NCBI GenBank assembly: GCA_018650165.1
Contig: JABIGM010000021.1
Coordinates: forward strand, 1-44,365
Direction: 5' to 3'
DNA length: 44,365 nucleotides
Source: Methanobacteriota archaeon
GTDB lineage: Archaea > Thermoplasmatota > Poseidoniia > Poseidoniales > Poseidoniaceae
Numbering within the stretch: the first letter of the stretch is position 1; the number at the start of each line of letters is the position of its first letter. The notes beneath the pieces are model-generated. The model saw nothing but the letters and a program-made list of their open reading frames with translations, was not told the origin of the DNA and did no database searches. Shown here one piece after another: positions 1-9,053 of the stretch. The translations under genes and the position numbers were made by a program.

Positions 1-393
1 CAGAGATCGGCCCCGCTCTTCGCAACCTTAGTTGAGATTATGAAAACTCACGTGGGAGCTTCTCGCAATGAATCCGGATTACAATCTGCAATTGAACAAT
101 TAACAGAACTAGAAACGGCTGCAGAAAAGTTGCACCTAGATGACAACAGTCGTTTATTCAATACAAATTTGTTAGAAGCACTCAGGCTGAAAGCAGGCAT
201 CCGCTTGGCTAAAGCAACAACTCAAAGCGCCATTTCGAGAACCGAAAGCCGAGGTACACACCAGCGTTCAGATTTCGAAGACACAGACCCAAACCAACTC
301 CACCATACATTAGTCGATAATCAAGGAAACACATCGAAACTTGCAATCCGCAAAGGCGGCTCTGCAACATGGGTTCTTTCCCCCGATGCTTAA
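1..393 (+). CDS. sdhA: Succinate dehydrogenase/fumarate reductase flavoprotein subunit, C-terminal part
   Basis: The reading frame is open from base 1 and stops with TAA at 391-393, so the N-terminal part lies outside the window; 130 residues are visible. The C-terminal domain of the SdhA/FrdA/NadB flavoprotein family is recognised from the segment SRTESRGTHQRSDF followed by DTDPNQLHHT, which matches the family's conserved T-R-x-E-S-R-G-x-H-x-R-x-D-F block that borders the active site. In complex II this subunit carries covalent FAD and oxidises succinate to fumarate in the TCA cycle. The FAD-binding N-terminus is not visible, so L-aspartate oxidase, which shares this domain, cannot be fully excluded; the direct D-T-D-P linker favours SdhA. 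A class II fumarase is encoded far downstream at 39377-40768. Confidence 0.85.
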   Translation, partial: QRSAPLFATLVEIMKTHVGASRNESGLQSAIEQLTELETAAEKLHLDDNSRLFNTNLLEALRLKAGIRLAKATTQSAISRTESRGTHQRSDFEDTDPNQLHHTLVDNQGNTSKLAIRKGGSATWVLSPDA

Positions 394-399
394 CTAAAA

Positions 400-424
400 A
401 CACCCCCAATACTTTGAGGGGTGT
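400..424 (+). terminator. Hairpin downstream of sdhA
   Basis: The arms ACACCCC (400-406) and GGGGTGT (418-424) form a perfect 7-bp stem with an 11-nt loop, 7 bases after the sdhA stop codon and 16 bases before the HIT gene. There is no long T-run after it, so its role as terminator is inferred from position alone; it could also be a processing or regulatory element in a read-through transcript. Confidence 0.35.
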
Positions 425-439
425 GTATGTGCAAACAAC

Positions 440-877
440 ATGGCAGATACTACGTTGTTTGAAAAAATCCTCTCGGGAAACATTCCTGGGAACTTCGTTA
501 GTAGAGGGGAAAGTTGGGGGGCGTTTCTCGATGTATACCCGCGCTCTGAAGGCCACACATTGGTAGTGCCAGTGAACCCGGTTCAAAGGATCACAGAATT
601 ATCTAAATCGGAATTGGGCGAACTGTTTGAAGGCGTGAAAAATGTACAAAGCCTACTTTCAACTTATTATAACACGACAGATTTCACAGTCGTAATTCAC
701 GATGGCCCAAACGCAGGCCAAGAAATCCCCCATGTACACGTACACGTGATTCCAAGAATAGACGGCGACGAAGGCAGGGCACTTCCCGCTATGTTTCCAT
801 CTGCAAATCCACCAAATCCTCCCGATTTCGCCAGTCTCGCAAATTTGTGTTCAAAGATAAAGGAGGCATCACAATGA
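440..877 (+). CDS. HIT family nucleotide hydrolase/transferase
   Basis: This 145-residue protein has the length of a single-domain histidine-triad protein. The signature His-x-His-x-His-x-x is visible as HVHVHVIPR near residues 97-105, preceded by the typical NAGQEIPHVH strand and by an N-terminal block (FEKILSGNIPGNFV, then a GHTLVVPV segment) shared with HinT/Hit-type enzymes. Such proteins hydrolyse or transfer nucleotide phosphoramidates or dinucleoside polyphosphates using the middle histidine; the exact substrate cannot be read from sequence. The stop codon overlaps the start of the following acyltransferase gene (ATGA), so the two are probably co-transcribed. The N-terminal assignment is straightforward because an ATG follows the hairpin region directly. 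Confidence 0.9.
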   Translation: MADTTLFEKILSGNIPGNFVSRGESWGAFLDVYPRSEGHTLVVPVNPVQRITELSKSELGELFEGVKNVQSLLSTYYNTTDFTVVIHDGPNAGQEIPHVHVHVIPRIDGDEGRALPAMFPSANPPNPPDFASLANLCSKIKEASQ

Positions 878-2424
878 AAGGTGGAGAAGATGGAATTCGT
901 GACCATAATGGGGAGTTATTGCCCGTGCTGTCAACATCGGCAACAAAAATGGATTATGAAAAATTAGTAAACTCTCCCCTTCCTAAATTTGAAAAAAATT
1001 ACCCAGGCTCTCCCTTTTTTATGGAATTTGGATACTTTTGCCTAAGGAGAGTGCACAACACACTATTCCGAACAATCGAGGTTTCTGGTATTGAAAACAT
1101 TCCAAAAGATAGAGGGAGCATGTGCTCAGCTTGGCATACGAATGGCCTATTAGACCCCATTTCGATATTCCTAACACATCCGCGCAAATTCGTAGTTGGC
1201 GGGAGACATGATCTCGTCACTAGGCCAATTCTAGGGTTTTGGGCTCGTAAATTCGCAGTCCAGCCAGTGGTTAGAAAGGCGGAGTTATTGAGGGGAGGGT
1301 GTTCCGATGAGGAAGCAAATTACCTGAATGGGCGTTCATTACTAAACCTCGCAACCGGAATTTCACATGGCTTTGGTTGCGCATTATTCCCAGAAGGTAC
1401 AAGTCATTCAGAAAGCCATCTTATTCGTTTGAAGACAGGGCCGGTAAGAACTGTATTGGCAGCGGCAGCCCATGCAAAATCTACCGGCGTGAATATACCG
1501 GTGATAATTCCAATAGGACTCCACTTTAGAACACGTCACTTTTTCAGAACGGATTGCTGGGTTGAATATGGTGAACCGATTGAACTGCCTGTTGACGAAC
1601 TTCCAGATGAATTATTGGAGGCTGTAAAAAACGGCGACTGGAGTGAACCGCCTTCGGAAGTTGTAATCAATATACGAAATACCCTCGAAGAGAAACTAGC
1701 ACCAATGACCCCTAACCGCGAAACCTTCAGCGAAGTCCATCGTGACGGAGTAATCGCTCACGTTCAAAGTCGAATAAACAGTAAACCGTCTCTTTCATGG
1801 AGAGAAGAAGTTCTTGAAGTTCGGAGATTGAAACAAGAACCAGCATCGCAAGAAGTTCAAGAATTAGCCACCAAGGTTGGAGACACACTGAATGAAGCAG
1901 TCTTAGATGGAAGAGACATCAATTCCACATCAACAGGGCTACGGGGAATTTCACCAACAGGGGCGATAAATAATTTAGCAAAACTCATTCCAATGCTAAT
2001 TTTATTGCCCGCTATAATAATTGGAATGGGCCCACAAATAATACTTGGTAGGCTACTTGGAGATAGTACAGACGAAGGGCAAGATGCCCGAACCTCATAC
2101 CAATTATTGGCGGGAATGTTTGGCTCCCTTGGCTGGTGGCCAATATTATCTACAATTCTTACAGTGCTTTGTATAATATTTAATCCAGAACTCAATACCG
2201 AACTCGGATTGGATTGGATGTCGGCGCTTGGGAATGAAATTTGGCAGGAGGTATTCGCCGGTCTCGGCCTGTGGTTATGTTTCGTTGCAATCTTTTGGCT
2301 ATCAGGCATTTTCTTTGCCCTTGGATGGGATCCAATATCGGACGCAGCAAAGTGGTTAAGGCGAAGAAAAACCAACAAGAAAGTATCCTCCGATTTATCA
2401 AAATTACGTGAATTACTAAAGTGA
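874..2424 (+). CDS. SCT1/PlsC-like glycerol-phosphate acyltransferase with C-terminal membrane domain
   Basis: I place the start at ATG 874 because it overlaps the preceding stop (ATGA) and is preceded by AAGGAGG at 860-866; an in-frame ATG at 847 would lie inside the HIT gene. The 516-residue product has an acyltransferase domain in the first 270 residues: the catalytic block AWHTNGLLDP near residue 85 is an H-x5-D variant like that of yeast SCT1/GPT2 glycerol-3-phosphate acyltransferases, and FPEGTSHSES near residue 171 is the substrate-binding block III. The C-terminal third has about three hydrophobic segments (near residues 370, 420 and 460-480) and ends in a basic tail, so the enzyme is probably anchored in the cytoplasmic membrane. 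Family knowledge suggests transfer of a fatty acyl group to glycerol phosphate or lysophosphatidate, which is unexpected in an archaeon. Confidence 0.82.
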   Translation: MKGGEDGIRDHNGELLPVLSTSATKMDYEKLVNSPLPKFEKNYPGSPFFMEFGYFCLRRVHNTLFRTIEVSGIENIPKDRGSMCSAWHTNGLLDPISIFLTHPRKFVVGGRHDLVTRPILGFWARKFAVQPVVRKAELLRGGCSDEEANYLNGRSLLNLATGISHGFGCALFPEGTSHSESHLIRLKTGPVRTVLAAAAHAKSTGVNIPVIIPIGLHFRTRHFFRTDCWVEYGEPIELPVDELPDELLEAVKNGDWSEPPSEVVINIRNTLEEKLAPMTPNRETFSEVHRDGVIAHVQSRINSKPSLSWREEVLEVRRLKQEPASQEVQELATKVGDTLNEAVLDGRDINSTSTGLRGISPTGAINNLAKLIPMLILLPAIIIGMGPQIILGRLLGDSTDEGQDARTSYQLLAGMFGSLGWWPILSTILTVLCIIFNPELNTELGLDWMSALGNEIWQEVFAGLGLWLCFVAIFWLSGIFFALGWDPISDAAKWLRRRKTNKKVSSDLSKLRELLK

Positions 2425-2458
2425 ACGGTTCAAGTTAGTTGACCTCCTCGGCTACATT

Positions 2459-3091
2459 ATGTCGCCCGACGAAATCGAAGGCCTTGTTCGTTCATGGCTT
2501 GCCAGTGAGAGAATCGAAATCCGCGAGCAAGAGGACGAACGTGCCAATTTACATCTCTTGGTAAAGTACCCCCAAGGGAAAAACGGGCACATGTTTGCAA
2601 TTATTATTCCGAAAGGGAGGGGCCTATTGGCAATCTCCTCAATGACTAGAGTCGATGCTGGGCAGCAAAAGGCAATGAAGGAATTGATGAAGTCTGAAGA
2701 GGATGAATGGAAATCATGGATTCATGAATGTAGAATGCAATTAATCGCATCTGGCGTCGATTGGGGGATTCACTTAGGACATTCTAGTGACAAAAGAACC
2801 GGTCCACTGCAAGCATTCAATGTTAGCGAACCAGTATGGTTTGATGGACTGACCAAGAATGAAATGATGCAAAACCTCCGCCGTCTTTGGCTAGCAAAAC
2901 TTGGAATTATTCATGAAATAAAATTCATGTTTGGAACAGGTAGTGGAAAACCCGGACCCGTTGATGATTGGCAAGGAAAGAAAGACCAACGGACGCGCGT
3001 TGGCAGGCCCTCTTCGCCACCAACCGAAGAGATTCATACGGACGATTCGATGTCTTTTGGAGAAGGATTTGACCCGTCAGATTGGATATAA
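2459..3091 (+). CDS. Conserved protein of unknown function (DUF2299-like)
   Basis: This 210-residue soluble protein has no signal peptide or membrane segment. The first 150 residues form an alpha/beta domain beginning with a helical MSPDEIEGLVRSWLAS segment, followed by beta strands such as HLLVKYP and MFAIIIPKG, and a later FDGLTKNEMMQNLR helix. The arrangement reminds me of the archaeal DUF2299 family, but this is recollection rather than a firm match. The last 50 residues are polar, rich in Gly, Pro and Asp, and probably disordered. It starts 35 bases after the acyltransferase gene on the same strand, so it may belong to that transcript. No catalytic motif is visible. Confidence 0.7.
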   Translation: MSPDEIEGLVRSWLASERIEIREQEDERANLHLLVKYPQGKNGHMFAIIIPKGRGLLAISSMTRVDAGQQKAMKELMKSEEDEWKSWIHECRMQLIASGVDWGIHLGHSSDKRTGPLQAFNVSEPVWFDGLTKNEMMQNLRRLWLAKLGIIHEIKFMFGTGSGKPGPVDDWQGKKDQRTRVGRPSSPPTEEIHTDDSMSFGEGFDPSDWI

Positions 3092-3136
3092 ATTTTAGAT
3101 TTAATCTTAAGCCGAACTATGACCCGAAAGGGGCGC

Positions 3137-3145
3137 GGTTAAGTA
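3137..3145 (+). promoter_or_regulatory. Possible TATA box of the large surface-protein gene
   Basis: GGTTAAGTA lies 42-50 bases upstream of the ATG at 3187 in the only sizeable gap before the 1672-residue gene. An archaeal TATA element here would put the transcript start near 3165. The match is imperfect, and an AT-rich stretch at 3091-3110 is an alternative. Confidence 0.3.
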
Positions 3146-3186
3146 GGAGTAATGTAGCGATAGATTGTCGTTAGGATGGTCATCAT

Positions 3187-6100
3187 ATGAGTCAAAAAAT
3201 GAAGTCGGTAAGCCTTGCAGCAATAATGCTGCTCTCAACATTAACAGCAATCTTGGTTGCAGCACCCGCTGCAGCTACCCAGGTTGTAATTACAGAAGCA
3301 ATACAAGTCGTCGATGGCGGCAGTTCATCAGACCGCATGTCTGCAGTTTCTGCAGATTCTGAAGGAAACGTTCACGTGGTCTGGAGTCGTTCAAACCAAC
3401 ACTTGTATTATTCAATGATTTCACCTCGTGGCGAGACTCTAATCGATGCTACACAAGTCACAGGTTCTGGACTTCACAAAATCTACCACCCCGACATGGT
3501 AATTGATGAAAACGACATAGTACACATCGCTTGGGCAGACCACTCAGGCCAACACAAGATCATGTATACAGCACTACATCCGTTCGAAACAGCAATGGAC
3601 GGTTCAGTATCCGATGACAGTTCACTTACCGCAATCGATGACTACATCGTTGCACAGCACATCAACAACCGCGATTGGCCAGCAATCGATGTAGATAGCC
3701 AAGGCAACATCCACCTTGTATGGCAAGACAATTACGACGAACTCGACATGTTCTTCCAACAACCTCAGATTTACTACAAGATGCTACAGCCAGATTACGG
3801 AGTACAGAATGTCATCGTTCTATTCGACGATACCCTCTTGACTCCAATCATCGGGCACAAAGGACACCCAGACATAGTAGTTGACGCCAACGACTACGTA
3901 CAAATCGCATGGGATGATACCCGTGGAGGAAAGGTCGAATTGGTATTCGTAGTAGATACTTCGGGTTCTATGTATTCTGAATGGGCCGATGTTTGTACAG
4001 TAATTTACGGCGGAAATTTCCAATCTGGTAGCAACTTCAAAGGAATCAAGCCAATGCTTGAAGAAGGCAACATGACAGTATTCGAAACCATTTATGGATT
4101 AGGAAACACATTACCAGGTGCAGCAAGCCAAGGAAACTGTGCAGCTCACAACAAAAATTCAGGGCCACGCGCAACGCCTCTTGGACAGGTAGCAGGTGAC
4201 AATTCTGGCGGACTACGTACTCTACCGGGGACGGTATACAACGGAGCAACATACTCCGGCTACTCTGGTGAAGATTGGGGACCTGGTTCCAACTGGGCCT
4301 GCCTCTCTTGGAAGGACACAGTAGGCAACGTCCCAGGAAACCCCCCGACCTCTTCTGACCACCGTTGGAATCCTAATGCAACAAAGATTGTCTTGCCGAT
4401 TTCTGATGAGGGGCCAAAAGATGGTGACCCATCCCAACAAGCAGACGATACATCTTCGATTAACGAAGCACACGATAATTGTCTCAACGCAGGAGTAGTT
4501 CCTGTGGGCCTATATGGGCAATCTTACGGAGGAGCAGTAAACATTGAATCTCACATGAGAGATCTAGTACAGTGCCCTAATGGTGTAGTATCCTCGTCAA
4601 CTCGAAACTGTCCAGGCAACTCAGTCCGTTCAACCGACGCTGGCGGCCAAGCATACGAATTCCCTTCAGGATCCAGCGGTGCAACCCAGATGCAACTTCT
4701 TGTTGAAGCAATGGTTTACATTTCAACCAACAACTCTCGTGAAATTTTCATGACTGTTCTTGACCCATATGGTAAGATGGATAACGACCCACAATGGATA
4801 CCAGGAAACTCTGGGCACACAACTGTAAGCAACGGATATGCCGAAGACACAGGCCGTGGAAGCGAAGGCCACCTAGTCGTCGTTAACGACACACGTGTTA
4901 CCATTGACGATGCGTTTTCCCTACACCCTTCAATTGGAGTAGACCTACAAGGAAATACTCACATCGCATGGATGGATGGACGTGACTATGGATTCGAGAA
5001 GAATGTTCCATACGAAATCTACTACACCAAACTGCGACTCCAAGGAGCAGGAGAATGGGATGGAGTTCCAAACGGGCTTTCGACCTACGCAATCAAGAGA
5101 ATCGAAGACACACCTATCTCGGAAGTAGAAGGAATCGGGCAGATGCCACAAGGCAGTAGCCAGAATTCCGCATACCCTGCTCTCCTCACCGATCCACAGA
5201 ACAATATCCACGTTGCGTGGTTGGACTTTGGAAATGGTAGTGCAGGTGAAGAAATTCGCTATACTCGTTTGAATGCAACCAGTGAAACAGGACCCGGGGA
5301 AACCGCATTAGATGCTTGGAATTCTACTGCAGTTACATCTTGGTCATCGTTCAAACTCGGACCAAATCAAATGTCTAAACCGTCTTTAGGACAACCGCCT
5401 GCCTTTGCAAACGACCTTGGAAGCGGCGCACACATCGCTTGGTCTGACACAAACAAGTGTTCGGATGAAAGCAACGGTGGCCCTTGGACAATTTGTTATT
5501 CACATGTTTTAACAGGACAGGTTGATGTTGAATTCGATGATGGGGAGACTTACTACCACGTAATCGAACCTGGTGAGCAAACAATCTACAATCTCACAAT
5601 CAACAATACAACACCGGGTCCAAAAGATTTGGTTGCAGATACTTACAATCTAAACCTAACAGGAATGCCTGAAAACTGGACCGCAAATCTGTATTTCTCT
5701 AACAACCACACTGCAATCTTCCCAGATACTCCAATCTTCTTGGAAGGCGGAGAAATGGCCCGTATGTACCTACGTGTACGTGCACCATCAATCTACCAGG
5801 CAGATGCAGATCAATTAGCTGAAATTATAGTTTCAGCAATTTCATTAAAGGACCCAGCAATACGTTCTGAAAGATTGACTCTGACACTTATGGATGTAGT
5901 TCACGGAATAGACTTGGATACAAGTCACCGAATGGCCGATGTCGAACAGGGGCAAACTGCGATATTCTCGATTACAATTACCAACACCGGGAACGTCCAC
6001 GATTCGTATGCTTTCTATGACCCTAACAGTTTGGAAGGGCAACAGGAGTGGCTACTACCCTTTGGATGGCAAGTAGCATTCCCAATGCAGGTTTCTCTCG

Positions 6101-8205
6101 ACCCGGGGCAGTCAGTCACCAAGAACCTAGAGATTTCTGTACCTACTAGTCAAGATCCGGGAACATTCGTTCTTTATGTCAAGGGCTGGTCTGAAGGAGA
6201 ACCATTGAAGTCTCTAGAAAAAGGAACTTACGATGTTCTAGAATTATGGATTAACGTATCGATTCGTTCGATAGGCAACATAGTTTTCGAAATTTATGAT
6301 ACTAGTGAAATGATTCTACCATCGCCGAGTTCTGGAGCACCATCTTGTGCAGAGTATGATGTCAATGTCATCAAGAACTACGAAGCAGGGTATCTTGTGT
6401 TTACCACACCTGGTGCGCCGGAAGCTAAGCCAGATGAAGTCGATATGAATACATGGAGACAAGACCACTGGACCGTCGAATTAGACTTCACAAACGCGCC
6501 GGGGCAAAGAGATCCATCGGACCAGTATAGTCCGAGATTGTGGCCTATTGAGACTACCTATACCATTGGAGTATCGGTATGTGCCCCAGTTAATGCAAAC
6601 GCGGGCTTAGGGCCTGCGGTAACCGTGAAAGCCCATCTTGAAGGCTATCCGCGTGTAGCAGACTCGGTGATTCTGTCTACTAACGTGATTCACGTGTTTG
6701 CACTGGAGGCAACTGCGGAAACAACAGATTTCCTTGCAAATCCTGGCGAGACCTGGATTATCCCAACAACCGTGGCAAATACAGGAAACGGACCTGATAG
6801 GTATGATCTAAGACTAGGACGCGTTTACGACTCTAAAGGAATCGATGTTCTTTGGGACATCAATATTCCACGTAACCTTCTAACCGAATTATCCCGAGGA
6901 ACTACCCAGACTGTTGATTTGACAATCAATGTGCCACAACAGGTACCAGCGGGTGATTACACAGTAGTTATCCAAGCTTTCAGCGAAGAAGACTACCCTG
7001 ATGATTCAGGACATAGAACACGTCTTCGTGATGAAATAATGTTCCAAATTACCGTGAATGAATTCTATGATATGCAGATTAGCATGGATTCTAGTGTTGA
7101 TAATGATGTAAAGACCAGTGCCCCTGGAAGAATAGTTGAATTTGTAGTGAATATCACGAATGCTGGAAATGTACCAGACATACCATCTTTACACAACCAT
7201 ACCGCATCTAAAGACGGTTCTACGGGCAATGTTCTTTGGAATACACTACCGGGAATGGGCGCTTTAAGCGGTTGGAGTGTTGACTGGAAGATGGTCAACT
7301 ATGTAGGTAGCGATTTAATAGTTGAAACCGAGTGTTTGACAACAACTTCGACCGCAGAAGAATTCAATGAAATGTATTATCTTGATTGTCTTTACTTGGA
7401 AGATATCAATGAATGGAGGTTACCAGAAATGGCACCGTATACTACCCACACACTGATTGCAACGGTTCACATCTCTACTGGAGCAAAACTCGATACTAGA
7501 TATATCGGATTAAAGGTCACTAGTATAGCTGGCAATATGGAAAATGATGGTGACCACGACGACAGCCCCGAATGGGCTGGAGATCTATTGGACACCAACG
7601 AACTAATTGTCACATTGCGTCTACGTGCACCTAACTTGGTAATCCATGAGGTATCAGTCTCTGAAACGAGTAATGAAGTGGACAGTACTATCCCAGTCCG
7701 CGTTGTTCTTTGGAATACTGGAAACGTACATGCAACAAACATCGAAGTAATTCTTTGTGAATTTAGTGATGCTGATGATGAAGTGCTCAAGGATATTCGA
7801 AACAACGGCTGTCCCGAGGATTCTATTGTAATGCGCCAAACTGTTGGCGCATTGCTTGCTCCTGACGCGAGTGAAGATGCACAAGAAATCGAATTGTACC
7901 TACTTTACCCGGTATCGGCAGGGTCTCATGATATTGTAGTCGTAGTAGACCCATCGAACAACATCGTTGAAGTGAGTGAAAGCGACAACATCCAAGTTGT
8001 CAGCGAAGAACTATCTAGCGAATCACCGTTCCTTGATGTAGCAGGTGAAATAGTCAGCGAATGGGCTCTACCATTCGGTGTACTATTACTCACCTTCTCG
8101 TTATTCGGTGTTCTATACTTAGTAGGCCGTGGCCGTCGAGCGGACGTTAAGAACCGTCTTGCAGAACAGAGCAGTTTGATTTCAGTATTGGAAGACGATA
8201 GCTGA
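3187..8205 (+). CDS. Giant cell-surface protein: beta-propeller interrupted by a vWA domain, then adhesion-type domains and C-terminal anchor
   Basis: The 1672-residue product starts with a signal peptide (hydrophobic core around residues 8-25, cleavage after an APAAA-type site near 30). Seven propeller motifs of the form V/I-H-x-A/V-W-x-D occur near residues 61, 111, 174, 237, 591, 673 and 747. Between the fourth and fifth lies a von Willebrand A domain opening with LVFVVDTSGSM (MIDAS D-x-S-x-S near residue 256) and containing VLPISDEGPKDGD as the later acidic loop. Residues 790-1480 carry repeated NTGN-type modules typical of NEW3/alpha-galactosidase-associated beta domains, and 1480-1610 resembles a CARDB domain (VVVVDPSNNIVEVSESDN). 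A membrane helix near 1625-1647 followed by GRGRR anchors the C-terminus. It is probably an exported adhesion, sensing or polymer-binding protein; the ligand is unknown. An internal ATG at 3202 is an alternative start. Confidence 0.88.
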   Translation: MSQKMKSVSLAAIMLLSTLTAILVAAPAAATQVVITEAIQVVDGGSSSDRMSAVSADSEGNVHVVWSRSNQHLYYSMISPRGETLIDATQVTGSGLHKIYHPDMVIDENDIVHIAWADHSGQHKIMYTALHPFETAMDGSVSDDSSLTAIDDYIVAQHINNRDWPAIDVDSQGNIHLVWQDNYDELDMFFQQPQIYYKMLQPDYGVQNVIVLFDDTLLTPIIGHKGHPDIVVDANDYVQIAWDDTRGGKVELVFVVDTSGSMYSEWADVCTVIYGGNFQSGSNFKGIKPMLEEGNMTVFETIYGLGNTLPGAASQGNCAAHNKNSGPRATPLGQVAGDNSGGLRTLPGTVYNGATYSGYSGEDWGPGSNWACLSWKDTVGNVPGNPPTSSDHRWNPNATKIVLPISDEGPKDGDPSQQADDTSSINEAHDNCLNAGVVPVGLYGQSYGGAVNIESHMRDLVQCPNGVVSSSTRNCPGNSVRSTDAGGQAYEFPSGSSGATQMQLLVEAMVYISTNNSREIFMTVLDPYGKMDNDPQWIPGNSGHTTVSNGYAEDTGRGSEGHLVVVNDTRVTIDDAFSLHPSIGVDLQGNTHIAWMDGRDYGFEKNVPYEIYYTKLRLQGAGEWDGVPNGLSTYAIKRIEDTPISEVEGIGQMPQGSSQNSAYPALLTDPQNNIHVAWLDFGNGSAGEEIRYTRLNATSETGPGETALDAWNSTAVTSWSSFKLGPNQMSKPSLGQPPAFANDLGSGAHIAWSDTNKCSDESNGGPWTICYSHVLTGQVDVEFDDGETYYHVIEPGEQTIYNLTINNTTPGPKDLVADTYNLNLTGMPENWTANLYFSNNHTAIFPDTPIFLEGGEMARMYLRVRAPSIYQADADQLAEIIVSAISLKDPAIRSERLTLTLMDVVHGIDLDTSHRMADVEQGQTAIFSITITNTGNVHDSYAFYDPNSLEGQQEWLLPFGWQVAFPMQVSLDPGQSVTKNLEISVPTSQDPGTFVLYVKGWSEGEPLKSLEKGTYDVLELWINVSIRSIGNIVFEIYDTSEMILPSPSSGAPSCAEYDVNVIKNYEAGYLVFTTPGAPEAKPDEVDMNTWRQDHWTVELDFTNAPGQRDPSDQYSPRLWPIETTYTIGVSVCAPVNANAGLGPAVTVKAHLEGYPRVADSVILSTNVIHVFALEATAETTDFLANPGETWIIPTTVANTGNGPDRYDLRLGRVYDSKGIDVLWDINIPRNLLTELSRGTTQTVDLTINVPQQVPAGDYTVVIQAFSEEDYPDDSGHRTRLRDEIMFQITVNEFYDMQISMDSSVDNDVKTSAPGRIVEFVVNITNAGNVPDIPSLHNHTASKDGSTGNVLWNTLPGMGALSGWSVDWKMVNYVGSDLIVETECLTTTSTAEEFNEMYYLDCLYLEDINEWRLPEMAPYTTHTLIATVHISTGAKLDTRYIGLKVTSIAGNMENDGDHDDSPEWAGDLLDTNELIVTLRLRAPNLVIHEVSVSETSNEVDSTIPVRVVLWNTGNVHATNIEVILCEFSDADDEVLKDIRNNGCPEDSIVMRQTVGALLAPDASEDAQEIELYLLYPVSAGSHDIVVVVDPSNNIVEVSESDNIQVVSEELSSESPFLDVAGEIVSEWALPFGVLLLTFSLFGVLYLVGRGRRADVKNRLAEQSSLISVLEDDS

Positions 8206-8222
8206 GTTTGAACACAGAATGA

Positions 8223-8263
8223 TAGGTATCGACCTCATTGGTTTTGATTGGGGTCGATACCTA
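8223..8263. terminator. Perfect 12-bp inverted repeat between convergent genes
   Basis: The arms TAGGTATCGACC (8223-8234) and GGTCGATACCTA (8252-8263) are perfectly complementary with a 17-nt loop. The loop begins exactly at the stop codon of the minus-strand regulator gene (8235-8237), so the right arm encodes its last residues. The loop contains GGTTTTGATTGG. It lies 18 bases after the stop of the giant surface-protein gene, so a bidirectional terminator or RNA 3'-end stabiliser is likely; an operator is an alternative. Confidence 0.6.
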
Positions 8264-8996
8264 AAGCTGCCCACCAGGGCAACTCGATTGTTTGAGAAGC
8301 GGCAACGAATTGTCCTGATCGTTCGGCCAATTGCCGTACCATTCTTGTCCGAACTTCATCCATTAGTCGCTCACTAGCCTCAGCGCCCAATTGTAATTCC
8401 TTAGCGAATTCTTTGAAGTTGAAATGTGAGCGCGGAGCCTCAAGTATGTTGTGAACCATTAGGCGTTGTTCATAAGATTCGAAATCAGAATCCACCGTGG
8501 TAGAGACCCTTTGCTTAATCTGTTGATGAAGAGCAATCAATGCATCCCTCTCGGCATCTATTTTTTCAATAGCTTCTGAAATTGACGATAAGTGATGTGC
8601 TCCTTCACCGACACCGATTTTCTTCCGCCCACTCACCATTTCAGCAACTCTGACAATATCTCCGTTTAGTTGATTCGAGAGTTTTAATGGCCCACCCGCA
8701 GGCAAAATCCTTTGATTACACTGAAATAAATCTGGACCAAGGTCAATACGAATGGAAATTGCCTGCTGTACCGAGTAAATATTCTTTGGAGGGCCGCCCT
8801 TATTGCTTGCAACCCGCATTTTTACGACAAATGCTGCACCCTCCAACAACTTGAGGTGTTTCATAACCGCTTGTTGAGATATTCCAATTTGTTCAGCGAG
8901 TTGAAGCGGGTAATGCGGCTCCCTAACCAAACGTTCAAGAATTGCTCTACGAGCCTTGTTCTGTAGAATAGCGAGCGCCTCGTCGAGGTTAGCCAT
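8235..8996 (-). CDS. ArsR-like winged-helix transcriptional regulator
   Basis: This 253-residue protein starts with a helix-turn-helix domain: residues 1-60 contain ILQNKARRAILERL, then ISQQAVMKHLKLLEGAAF as recognition helix and following helix, and a wing with the sequence SNKGGPPKNIYSV. This is the layout of archaeal ArsR/HTH_20 regulators that sense metabolites, metals or redox state. No conserved metal-binding cysteine pair is present in the HTH. Residues 110-250 form a helical, probably coiled-coil region (EKIDAERDALIALHQQIKQ) ending in another helical domain, which may mediate dimerisation. It is transcribed toward the giant surface-protein gene and separated from it by a 12-bp inverted repeat. 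The target genes are unknown. Confidence 0.8.
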   Translation of the reverse strand: MANLDEALAILQNKARRAILERLVREPHYPLQLAEQIGISQQAVMKHLKLLEGAAFVVKMRVASNKGGPPKNIYSVQQAISIRIDLGPDLFQCNQRILPAGGPLKLSNQLNGDIVRVAEMVSGRKKIGVGEGAHHLSSISEAIEKIDAERDALIALHQQIKQRVSTTVDSDFESYEQRLMVHNILEAPRSHFNFKEFAKELQLGAEASERLMDEVRTRMVRQLAERSGQFVAASQTIELPWWAALGIDPNQNQ

Positions 8997-9053
8997 GACT
9001 TCACAACCAATGGTTACCTACCATCGGTTACCTATGAACTCGTCGGAAGAGTG

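Noticed and set aside
847-873. Upstream ATG for the acyltransferase
   Set aside because: It lies inside the HIT gene, whereas ATG 874 has AAGGAGG and the typical ATGA overlap.
1857-2378. Long minus-strand frame opposite the acyltransferase
   Set aside because: The plus strand carries conserved motifs and membrane segments; the opposite frame is a shadow.
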